Assembly: GCF_016427555.1 (NCBI RefSeq)
Contig: NZ_JAELVS010000001.1
Span: 124,001-188,000 of the forward strand
Direction: 5' to 3'
Source of the DNA: Marinobacter litoralis
Lineage (GTDB): Bacteria > Pseudomonadota > Gammaproteobacteria > Pseudomonadales > Oleiphilaceae
DNA: 64,000 bases
Shown: one piece after another, positions 52,409 through 60,457 of the stretch
Position numbering within the stretch: position 1 is the first letter of the stretch
How the letters are laid out: every line of letters starts with the position of its first letter
Program-made: the position numbers and the translations under genes
Notes under the pieces: generated by a model
The model's input: the letters and a program-made list of their open reading frames with translations, nothing else
What the model was told of the DNA's origin: nothing
Database searches by the model: none

Positions 52409-53971
52409 TTATTCAACGACCAGATCGCCCAGATACGGGAAATTCATCACGTTGAGTACAGGGGCAATGTTGACGCCTTTCTTGGCGGCCCATGCCAGAT
52501 CCTGCCAGTGTAAAGGCACGAAAGCGGCGTCATCGTACAAGCGCTGTTCAACTTCTTGCAACATGGCGGCTCGTTTGTCGAGGTCGGTTTCGACGTTGGC
52601 TTTTTGCACCAGCGCGTCGATTTCCGGGTTGCAGTAGTTGCCCGCGTTGTACTGGCCCGCACCAGAATCCGCTTCCGGGCAGAAGGTCAGGAACTCGAAG
52701 AAGTTTGCAGAATCTTCCGTGTCGGCGTGCCAGCCGATCAGCATCATGTCGGCGGCGCGGTTATCGTACTCCGGCCAGTACTGGGCTTTCGGCAAGGTCT
52801 TCAGATCCACCTTGATGTTAATCCGCGCCAGCATCGCCGCGGCCGCCTGAGCGATTTTGTCGTCGTTTACGTAGCGGTTGTTCGGCGCCATCATGGTAAT
52901 GGTGAACCCGTCTTCGTAACCCGCCTCTTTCATCAGCTGCTTGGCCTTGGCCACATCAAACCGGGGTTTCAGATTTTCGTTGTGGCCCTGATAACCGGCT
53001 GGCGACATTTGAGCCGCAGGCGTGGCAAAGCCCTTCATGATCTTGGCGGCAATACCTTCCTGGTTGATGGCATAGGCGATGGCCTGGCGCACCTTCGGAT
53101 TCTTGAACGCTTCAACCCGTTCCTGGTTCATGTGGAACAAAATGATGCGGGTACCGCTCATGGTCACCAGTTCGCTATTGCGATCACGCTTGATGCGATC
53201 CAGATCGTTCGGTGGCACCGGCGCGATAAAATCCACGCCGCCGGACAGCAGCGCCGACACCCGGGTCGCGTTCTCCTTGATCGGAGTCAGCACGATTTTG
53301 CCAACGTTGCCGGGAGACTCGGTGTCCCAGTAGTCCTCGAAACGCTCAAACTCCACGCGCACGCCCTGACGACGATCCGCCACGGTGAAAGGCCCGGTAC
53401 CCGAGAGGTTTTCGGAAGCAAACGAGTTACCGTGCTTGAGAATGGCACCTTTGTCTTTGCCGTCTTCGGTTTCGCCACTATAGAACTGGCTGTCCAGCGG
53501 GAAAATGTAGGTCGCAGTATTCAGCAGCAGTGGGTAGGGCTCGGAGGTCATCAACTCGAAGGTGTAATCGTCAATCACCTTAATGCCACTGAAAGGCTTG
53601 AAGATTGCTTTGAAGTCCTGGCTTTGCTTCAAACGATCAAAGGTGAACTGAACGTCGGCGGTGGTCAGCTCGTTACCGGAGTGGAATTTCACACCTTTGC
53701 GTAAGGTAAACCGCATGGTGTTTTCGTCTACACGCTCCCAGCTTTCGGCCAGGCGCGGCTCAAAACCCAGATCTTTCGTCCAGCGCACGAGCGGATCAAA
53801 CGTCATGTGGGACAACTGCAGAATACCGCCGGACAGCTGCTCATGAATATCCAGAGTCACCGGATCAGAGTCGTAGGCTACTTTGAGTTCTTTTGTTGCT
53901 TCAGCCGACAGTGCCACCGGCGCAGTCGCCAGCGCCATCGAACCAACAAAAGCTGCTAATAATTTTTTCAT
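52409..53971 (-). CDS. dppA: DppA-like peptide-binding protein
   Basis: A 520-residue SBP_bac_5 family protein. The signal peptide is MKKLLAAFVGSMALATAPVA with cleavage near ALSA (about residue 23). Landmarks: LAESWERVDENTMRFTLRKG, KFHSGNELTTADVQFTFDRL and RQAIAYAINQEGIAAKIMKG. It binds peptides in the periplasm and delivers them to DppBCDF. ATG 53971 is preferred over the in-frame upstream starts at 53980-54010, which would add residues before the signal peptide. Confidence 0.9.
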   Translation of the reverse strand: MKKLLAAFVGSMALATAPVALSAEATKELKVAYDSDPVTLDIHEQLSGGILQLSHMTFDPLVRWTKDLGFEPRLAESWERVDENTMRFTLRKGVKFHSGNELTTADVQFTFDRLKQSQDFKAIFKPFSGIKVIDDYTFELMTSEPYPLLLNTATYIFPLDSQFYSGETEDGKDKGAILKHGNSFASENLSGTGPFTVADRRQGVRVEFERFEDYWDTESPGNVGKIVLTPIKENATRVSALLSGGVDFIAPVPPNDLDRIKRDRNSELVTMSGTRIILFHMNQERVEAFKNPKVRQAIAYAINQEGIAAKIMKGFATPAAQMSPAGYQGHNENLKPRFDVAKAKQLMKEAGYEDGFTITMMAPNNRYVNDDKIAQAAAAMLARINIKVDLKTLPKAQYWPEYDNRAADMMLIGWHADTEDSANFFEFLTFCPEADSGAGQYNAGNYCNPEIDALVQKANVETDLDKRAAMLQEVEQRLYDDAAFVPLHWQDLAWAAKKGVNIAPVLNVMNFPYLGDLVVE

Positions 53972-54136
53972 TGCGTATCCCATCGCCATTATAAGAATTT
54001 TTGGGTGCATCGATGCTCTATATGCATTCGACGTCTAAGCTCAAAACTAGCTGGCAAAATACATTACATCAATAGCAATTATTAGTCAGGATTCTGGCAG
54101 AATGAAATAATGGGGCCGGTTTTAAGCGGGCGCAGG

Positions 54137-54565
54137 TTAAGCGGTTAACGCGACTTTGAACCAATAGGCCTCAATCACCCGCATGACCTCCACCAACCCC
54201 TGAAAGCGAACGGGAACCCGAATCACCGACGCTGCACCGGATGAATACAGCCCGGCGAGATCGAAGGTCGCCTGCTCCGTGTAAAAAACGATTACGGGCA
54301 CGTGGCTCAAGCGCTCCGAAGCTTTCACTTTACAAAGCAATTTATCGGCATCGCTCGTCTCGCCCCTGACCAGATACATCAGCAAATGCGGCCATGCGCC
54401 CGAATCCGTGTCCAGATCGGCGACGCGTTGATCAAACTCATTCTCGCTGGCCATCACCGTTAGATTGTGGCCCAGAGCGTTCATTCGCAATGCTTCTTCG
54501 AGGTCGTCGCCTTCTTTGCTCGCGGCAATCAACCACACATTCAAACCGACTTTCCGTGGATACAC
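54137..54565 (-). CDS. Rcp1-type receiver protein without phosphoacceptor Asp
   Basis: A 142-residue single-domain receiver like the Rcp1 group (C-terminal GLVEVMRVIEAYWFKVALTA is typical). The acidic pocket is lost: strand 1 is VWLIAAS where DD is expected, strand 3 is HLLMYLVRG with no Asp, and the strand-5 Lys is Arg in VIRVPVRF. It cannot work as a normal phospho-switch. It lies 32 bp downstream of the broken sensor gene in the same direction, so the pair may be decaying together; a pseudo-receiver role is possible. Confidence 0.7.
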   Translation of the reverse strand: MYPRKVGLNVWLIAASKEGDDLEEALRMNALGHNLTVMASENEFDQRVADLDTDSGAWPHLLMYLVRGETSDADKLLCKVKASERLSHVPVIVFYTEQATFDLAGLYSSGAASVIRVPVRFQGLVEVMRVIEAYWFKVALTA

Positions 54566-54597
54566 CGTCGTCTCTCCCTAACTTTGAGTCTGAATCG

Positions 54598-56050
54598 TTA
54601 CTGTGCCTTACCCTCGGCTTGCCCCTGCCTGGCCCGGTCACTGGCGTCTTTGAAACTCAGTGGTTCGGACACGAGGTAACCCTGCCCCAGCGAACACCCG
54701 ATTTCGCGCAGATAGGCCAGCTGCTGCCACTCTCGCAGGTATTCGCAGACTTTTGCCACCACCCACTCACCGATAGGCACTATCAGCCCCGTCTTTTCGG
54801 CTACCGTAATGAACTCGAGCGGAGATATCATCCCGTCGGCACCCGCGTGCCAGCGCAATAAAGCTTCGAACCCGGTTGCGCGATGTCCGCTTTTTGCATC
54901 AGTTTGATCGGCGTGTCGCCGTTTTCCGGATACAACGCGACACCCACACTGGTGGTGATGTTCATCCGCGCAATGAATTCAGGCTCCCGAACGACCGCTT
55001 TCAGGCGATCCGATATCAATAACAGCAACAAATCGCCGGTGGAATGGCCAAGCGAGTCGTTGATCTCCTTGAAGCGGTCCAGATCAAGGAACAGCACGGC
55101 CAGCTTGCCGCCTGAGCGCTTACATCGGGCAAGCGAGCTTTCCAGAATCTCCTCAAACAGCAGACGATTACCCAACCCAGTTAATGGGTCGCGCTTCACC
55201 AGTTTCTTATGTTCCAACTCAGACTCTTTGTGCCGAATCGCATGACGAATCGTGCGCTCGAGCAACGACAAACTGATTTCATCCTTGGGCAAAAAGTCGG
55301 CGGCACCCAGCTCGAGCACCTCGCCGTCAATTTTCGGAGAATCGGCCCCGGTCAAAACCACAATCGGGACTTCGCAATGGGCTCTTTGGGCTTCCTTCAG
55401 AAAATCACAAGCCGTTTCCCGTCCGAGAAAGTAATCCACCAGAAACACATCACACTCCGGTGCCAACAGTTCCTGGCGCGCGTTTGATGCAGCTGCTGTT
55501 TTTCCAGACGGCTGCGCTGCTCAATTTCTTGCTCCAGCCTCTGCTTGGTAAGAGTCAGCTCTTCAATCTGGCGCTCCAGAGCGAATCGCGCCTTTTCGAG
55601 GTTCTGTTCTATTTGGTTGCGGTTAACAATTTCCGACTGCAGCTCGGCGTTGGCCGCTTGCAGCTGGGTCGGCCGAGGTAACGCCATCGCCCTCGGAATC
55701 AGCGGCCAAACAAGAGCGGCGGTGATCAGGGAAACCACCGCCGTCAGCGCCTTGATAAATCCGGAGAGGTAATAGGCTCCGTTCCAGATGTTGTAGACCG
55801 CCATCAGGTGCGTCACACCACAACAAAATATAAATAGCGCGAACAGCAAAAACATCCACTCAAACTCGATGTCTTTGCGTTTGTGGAGCAGCACGTAGAG
55901 CGCCAGAGGGATGGTGAAGTAGGCGGCGGCGATGAGCGTGTCGGAAATAGCATGGAGGGCCAGGAGGTCGGAACGCCACAGGTAACAATGGCCATGGCCC
56001 ATGAACGTCATATTCAGCCATTCCGGCAGGAGGGATCCGGTATCAGCCAT
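54598..56050 (-). pseudogene. Broken ethylene-receptor-like REC-GGDEF-EAL sensor
   Basis: Three overlapping frames together read as one decayed gene. 56050-55475: an intact N-terminal three-helix domain like plant ETR1 (Asp37, Tyr44, Ile47, Pro48, Cys77, His81) and a coiled coil. Then a frame change into the second half of a receiver (CDVFLVDYFLGRE), then a GGDEF domain that jumps from PEFIAR straight to MNITTSVGVALYPENGD near 54965, losing the catalytic GGDEF loop. A frame change follows near 54878 from ADIA to ATGFEALLRW, and the EAL domain jumps from LREWQQ to LAYLREIGC near 54720. Four deletions therefore removed the receiver pocket and both catalytic cores. The first frame (56050-55397) could still yield a 217-residue membrane protein. 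Confidence 0.8.
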
Positions 56051-56156
56051 GGCTATCCTCGTTGGCGTTGACCTCTAGCAAAGAACGCGAGATCGATTGA
56101 TCGCTACCTTTACAATAGTCAATGAACCAAGAGGCAGCCAGCTGGAAGTTTCTGCG

Positions 56157-56879
56157 CTAAATCAAACTCCATATCAACGGCAAAATCAGTGCCGTAAACA
56201 CCCCGGTCAGCCCCATTCCCAAAGACGCGAACGCACCGGCCATGGGGCTGATTTCAAAGGCCCTGGCAGTGCCAATAGCGTGGCCATTCAGGCCCAGGGC
56301 AAAACCGATAATCCGGTCGTCCTCGATGTGCAACCACTTCGCGATCCAATCAACAAACAACGATGCCAGCACACCGGTAATCAGCAATCCACCCAGCGTC
56401 AGTGAAATGGAACCGCCCACCTGTTCCGCAATCCCCATGGCGATCGGGGCGGTTACCGATTTGGGCGCCAACGACGCCAACACGAGCGGCGTTGCACCCA
56501 TCAGCCAGGCAATGCCGAGCGCATACACTGCCGCCAAAGTGGCGGCAAGAGGCAGGGTCATCACAATGGGTTTCCAGAGCGCGCGAATGTGGTGCATCTG
56601 CTGATACAAAGGCACCCCCAAGGCCACGGTGGTTGGCCCCAGCAAGGCGGTCAGCCAGGCGGCCCCCGTGTAATATTGCTCAAACCCCAGCCCGGAGGCG
56701 GCCACTACCACCGCCAACAACAGCGCCGCAATCAGTACCGGCGGCATCCACAAGGGTTTCCGAAACCGGGCAAACAGCCATTGCGCAGCAAGGAAGGCAC
56801 CCAGCGTCAACGCAATGGCAAGCATTGGCCCCGAAGCCAACACCGCCAGTGCACCGGCGGCAGCGGAGGAATCAGTCAT
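56157..56879 (-). CDS. lrgB: LrgB/CidB family membrane protein
   Basis: A 240-residue multi-spanning protein of the LrgB family: YQQMHHIRALWKPIVMTL, PLVLASLAPKSVTAPIAMGIAEQ and IGFALGLNGHAIGTARAFE are conserved family stretches. With LrgA it forms a holin/antiholin-like or metabolite-transport pair. ATG 56879 is preferred over two in-frame GTG codons just upstream; it overlaps lrgA by 8 bases. Confidence 0.9.
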   Translation of the reverse strand: MTDSSAAAGALAVLASGPMLAIALTLGAFLAAQWLFARFRKPLWMPPVLIAALLLAVVVAASGLGFEQYYTGAAWLTALLGPTTVALGVPLYQQMHHIRALWKPIVMTLPLAATLAAVYALGIAWLMGATPLVLASLAPKSVTAPIAMGIAEQVGGSISLTLGGLLITGVLASLFVDWIAKWLHIEDDRIIGFALGLNGHAIGTARAFEISPMAGAFASLGMGLTGVFTALILPLIWSLI

Positions 56880-57249
56880 GATCACCACCTTCTTTTGACA
56901 GGTCTGCGGCTTTTTTCATTAACAACAAGGTGGTGAACACACTGAGCAGCGTCCCCACCACCAGAGCCACCACGACTGTGGTCCAGTAACCGGAAAACTG
57001 ATCCACGATAAAAAACACCCCCACTACCCCCGGGGTAATCAATAGCACCAACACCGAGATCAAGCCCCGGCTGGCTTCGGCCAGTTCATCACTGACCTTG
57101 CCCCTGAGCATGAGCGTGAAGGTCACCATGATCATGCCTAACACGCCGCCACTAACCGGCAGCCCGGCGAATAACCGCAGCGCTTCCCCGAGCAGAAAGA
57201 ACACCACCAAAACCAGAAAACCGCGCAACATCACCATACCGCTTTGCAC
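56872..57249 (-). CDS. lrgA: LrgA/CidA family holin-like protein
   Basis: A 125-residue protein with four predicted helices; LRLFAGLPVSGGVLGMIMVTF and LITPGVVGVFFI match LrgA/CidA. It probably works with the overlapping lrgB. The exact start is uncertain: GTG 57249 has GAGG only 2-3 bases before it, while ATG codons lie at 57237 and 57231. Confidence 0.87.
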   Translation of the reverse strand: MQSGMVMLRGFLVLVVFFLLGEALRLFAGLPVSGGVLGMIMVTFTLMLRGKVSDELAEASRGLISVLVLLITPGVVGVFFIVDQFSGYWTTVVVALVVGTLLSVFTTLLLMKKAADLSKEGGDHD

Positions 57250-57308
57250 TGCCTCATCTAATTTGCTTTACACTACGCCCCTGCCCGACTTAACAAACAG
57301 GATTCTCA

Positions 57309-57848
57309 ATGGCACTGAAAGCCACCATATTCAAAGCCACGCTCCATATTGCCGATATGGATAACCATTATTATGGCGATCACCATTTGACCATCGCGCG
57401 CCACCCGTCTGAAACCGATGAGCGCATGATGATACGGTTATTAGCCTTCGCCCTGAATGCCAACGACACGCTGGAGTTTACCAAAGGGCTCAGCAGTGAC
57501 GACGAGCCAGAGCTGTGGCAGAAATCCCTGTCGGATGAAATCGAACTCTGGATAGAACTGGGCCTGCCCGACGAAGACCGCATTCGAAAAGCCTGCAACC
57601 GATCTCAGAAGGTCATACTTTACACCTACGGGGGGAGAGCGGTGCCCGTGTGGTGGGAAAAACACCATAACAAGCTCGCCAGATTCGCTAATCTGACCAT
57701 TGTAGATCTTCCGGCGGAAGCGGTCACCGAACTGGCAGCGTTGGCAGAGCGCTCGATGACGCTTCAAGTGTCTATTCAGGACGGCGAGGTGACCTTCAGC
57801 AACGATTCAGGCCTGGTCAGTATCACCCCCGAGCAGCGGCTGCCGTAA
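57309..57848 (+). CDS. yaeQ: YaeQ family protein
   Basis: A 179-residue YaeQ protein (KATIFKATLHIADMDNHYYGDH, ARHPSETDERMMIRLLAFAL, IELGLPDEDRIRKACNRS), a PD-(D/E)XK-like fold of unclear role that can suppress loss of the elongation factor RfaH in E. coli. Length and motifs match E. coli YaeQ. Monocistronic. Confidence 0.94.
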   Translation: MALKATIFKATLHIADMDNHYYGDHHLTIARHPSETDERMMIRLLAFALNANDTLEFTKGLSSDDEPELWQKSLSDEIELWIELGLPDEDRIRKACNRSQKVILYTYGGRAVPVWWEKHHNKLARFANLTIVDLPAEAVTELAALAERSMTLQVSIQDGEVTFSNDSGLVSITPEQRLP

Positions 57849-57945
57849 TAATGACGCAGCGACTTGCGCTCAAGGGCTAGACAGAAACCGCCCGCGCACG
57901 TAAGATTGCGCACTCGAAATTGATGAGCTCTCACCGGTTTCGAAT

Positions 57946-58022
<77 letters not shown>

Positions 58023-58030
58023 TAGATTTC

Positions 58031-58063
58031 AAGGCCTTACGTGAAAGCGTAGGGCCTTTTTGG
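58031..58063 (+). terminator. Terminator of tRNA-Arg
   Basis: AAGGCCTTACG, loop TGAAAG, CGTAGGGCCTT followed by a T-run: an 11-bp stem with one G-T pair, directly after the tRNA. Confidence 0.88.
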
Positions 58064-58110
58064 TTTCCGGCACAGCGATACCTAGGTGCAGTCCCTGCAG
58101 GCCTGCTCAT

Positions 58111-59004
58111 TCAAACCGGGGGCGCCTGGATCTCAGTGATCAGCCATTCCTTGAACGCCTTCATAGGGGCAGTTAAAGGGCGATTCTTCTGGTGAACAAG
58201 ATAAAAGGCTTTACGGGTATCTAGCGGTATATTAAAGGGGACCACCAGGTGCCCTGAGCCTATTTCCTTGGATGTCAGCACAGGGTCAGCCAGGGCAACC
58301 CCCAAGCTTTCTTGCGCTGCTGCCGTCGTCAACTGGCTGCTCGACAACTGAAGACTGTCTTTCGGCGTAATGTATTCCGAGCCCGCAACCTGAAACCAGT
58401 TCTCCCACTCCCACATGCGGGTACTGACGTAAATCAAGGTGTGGTGCCGCAAATCGCCCGGAACTTGCAAAGGGTGACTGCCTTCCAATAGTTTGGGACT
58501 GCAGACAGGTACGAGCATGACTTTCTGCAGGAAATAGACTTCAATGTCATCCCACTCGCCACTGCCGTAGTAGACCGCCATATCTGTGCTCGACTGATTG
58601 AAATCGAGCAAGCCTACAGAGGCGTTTATCCTCAGCTCTATATCCGGAAACATCTCCCGGAAGCGTGACATCCGTGGCATTAACCAACGGGTCAGGAAGT
58701 TGGGCGCAACGCTGATTTGAACCACATTGGTTTCTTTGGTTGCTGTCAGCCTGTGGGTCGCCACTTCAATTTCATTCAGTGCGTGTTTCACTGAAATCAG
58801 GTACTGCCGCCCGGCAGGCGTTAGCTCAACTGTGCGCCTGCTCCGGCTAAATAACTTTACCCCCAAATAATCTTCAAGTGTCTTGATCTGATGGCTCACT
58901 GCGGATGCGGTGACAAACAATTCCTTGCCCGCAGCCGCAAAACTGCCATTTCTCGCGGATGCCTCAAACGTTCTGAGCGCATTCAAAGGGGGTAGTTGTC
59001 GCAT
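58111..59004 (-). CDS. LysR-family regulator (GcvA type)
   Basis: A 297-residue LysR regulator: N-terminal winged helix (LPPLNALRTFEASARNGSFA, VTASAVSHQIKTLEDYLGVKLF) and C-terminal effector domain from about 90. MRQLPPLNALRTFE is the GcvA-type beginning. The divergent neighbour 129 bp away is a 59-residue ORF, its likeliest target. Effector unknown. Confidence 0.9.
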   Translation of the reverse strand: MRQLPPLNALRTFEASARNGSFAAAGKELFVTASAVSHQIKTLEDYLGVKLFSRSRRTVELTPAGRQYLISVKHALNEIEVATHRLTATKETNVVQISVAPNFLTRWLMPRMSRFREMFPDIELRINASVGLLDFNQSSTDMAVYYGSGEWDDIEVYFLQKVMLVPVCSPKLLEGSHPLQVPGDLRHHTLIYVSTRMWEWENWFQVAGSEYITPKDSLQLSSSQLTTAAAQESLGVALADPVLTSKEIGSGHLVVPFNIPLDTRKAFYLVHQKNRPLTAPMKAFKEWLITEIQAPPV

Positions 59005-59133
59005 AGGCCTTACTACTTACCATGATTTTTTTTCAGCAGTCCCATTAAAATCAATCGCTTTTCCCAGCATGCAGACTTAAGTAGCATATCCACTAAAGCA
59101 CTTATATGGCGAAAGCCAAGGAGACCATCCTAT

Positions 59134-59313
59134 ATGAACATTCATACCTCAAATGTTCCAAGCATTGCCGAAATCAACCAGGCTATTGAGCTGGCAAAAA
59201 AAGAGCGCAGTGAGTACATGGCAGAAAAAACTTCGGCACTGACTGCAAAAATCAACACAACGCTCCGCTCTGTATTTCATGCTGCAGCCGGCAAACTGAC
59301 ACCCAGCCATTAA
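59134..59313 (+). CDS. 59-residue hypothetical protein
   Basis: A short ORF with AAGGAGA (59118-59124) nine bases before ATG 59134. The product begins MNIHTSNVPSIAEINQAI and forms one long amphipathic helix rich in Ala, Lys and Glu (AKKERSEYMAEKTSALTAKI), then a short tail. No membrane segment. I do not recognise the family for certain; it loosely recalls small RSP_7527/DUF1127-like proteins. It lies alone between divergent LysR and convergent IclR genes. Confidence 0.65.
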   Translation: MNIHTSNVPSIAEINQAIELAKKERSEYMAEKTSALTAKINTTLRSVFHAAAGKLTPSH

Positions 59314-59376
59314 CAACTAACAACTTCTCCTGCGCGAATAATTCCTGTCGCCAGGCTCAACGGCGTTAGTTCCACC

Positions 59377-60195
59377 TTAAACGCCAAGCGACTCAATGTC
59401 GCGTGCCAGCATCGCCAACTGATGCGCCGTAGACCCAAGTAGCTGGTCCTCAGAAACAAGATAAGAAGGGCCAGCACAGGTCAAGGCCATAACAGTGCCA
59501 TCGCTTAAGTGAATCGGTACCCCTGCCGAATTTATATTGCGATCCCAATCACCTATTGAAAGACAGAAACCATTCTGCTTGTAACTTTCCATTGCTTTTA
59601 ACAGCCCTTCCTGTTTTTCCGGCCACACCTCAGGCCCGTATTTCAAAGCCATGGCATCGTCAATCACCTTGCGCCCTTTTTCGGTGATGGCACAGTAATA
59701 GGCTCGCCCTGCTGACGTCGTGGCCATGGGCAATTTGATGCCCGTGTCCATGCGCAGCAGCGGTGCTTCCGGTGGCAGGCGATTCTCCACGTAAATCATG
59801 TGCAATCGATCCCGGCACGTCAGGCCGATGGACATGTTCGTGCGCCGGGCAAACTCATCCATATAGGGCAGGGCGAGTTGGCGCACCTTCAGGCTGGAGA
59901 CATAGGCATATCCCAACGCCAGGACCCCGGTGCTTAGCTGGTATTTGCCCAGCTGGGCGTTAAAACTAAGGTAGCCAAGCTTGGTGAGGGTGTAGGTCAT
60001 TCTGGATACGGTCGGTTTGGGAAGCCCGGTCAATTCGGCAATCTGCTGGTTGCCCAAAATCACCGAGCCCTGGCTGAAAGCCCGTAGCACATCCAGTCCT
60101 CGCGAGAGCGCTTCCACAAATTTCCGATCCTTGACTGGCTGACCGCCGCTCGGAGCTGCTGCAAGCTCCGGCGTGGAAGATGTTATCTCTGACAT
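59377..60195 (-). CDS. IclR-family transcription regulator
   Basis: A 272-residue IclR protein: winged helix at about 27-90 (VEALSRGLDVLRAFSQG, IAELTGLPKPTVSRMTYTL) and effector domain to the C-terminus (MDTGIKLPMATTSAGRAYY, GFCLSIGDWDRNINSAGVPI). The group resembles PcaR/PobR-like regulators of aromatic or acyl catabolism. It is divergent from the acyl-CoA dehydrogenase operon, probably its target, with a palindrome in between. Confidence 0.9.
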   Translation of the reverse strand: MSEITSSTPELAAAPSGGQPVKDRKFVEALSRGLDVLRAFSQGSVILGNQQIAELTGLPKPTVSRMTYTLTKLGYLSFNAQLGKYQLSTGVLALGYAYVSSLKVRQLALPYMDEFARRTNMSIGLTCRDRLHMIYVENRLPPEAPLLRMDTGIKLPMATTSAGRAYYCAITEKGRKVIDDAMALKYGPEVWPEKQEGLLKAMESYKQNGFCLSIGDWDRNINSAGVPIHLSDGTVMALTCAGPSYLVSEDQLLGSTAHQLAMLARDIESLGV

Positions 60196-60326
60196 ACTTG
60201 CCCTCTCTAACCTCTTGTTCTCCAGCAGCTACGCCTACTTACCTGAGCTGATCACTAAACCCGCCTGCTCTGTTTGCTTTTCAGCCAAGCCCGGACTACT
60301 CTGCGGGAGCCAATTTCAAAACTGCA

Positions 60327-60341
60327 TTTCGCCTAGCGAAA
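60327..60341. promoter_or_regulatory. Candidate IclR operator
   Basis: TTTCGC-CTA-GCGAAA, a perfect 6-bp inverted repeat with 3-base spacer, in the 262-bp divergent region (60196-60457) between the IclR gene and the acyl-CoA dehydrogenases. Its size fits IclR dimer sites. The rest of the region shows no gene or clear promoter. Confidence 0.5.
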
Positions 60342-60457
60342 CTACAGGATCGCAGTTGATTACTCAAGCAGAAACTCTCGTTTAGCCACTGGCCCGGCCA
60401 GATCGGCATAACGGTGTGCAACTGAATCCATAGATTGCAACACAACGAGGCCACTCT

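Noticed and set aside
52556-53704. Long open frame antisense to dppA (about 380 codons)
   Set aside because: It is a mirror of a well-conserved gene with high GC; the translation resembles no family. Similar antisense frames opposite pepQ and ubiD were rejected for the same reason.
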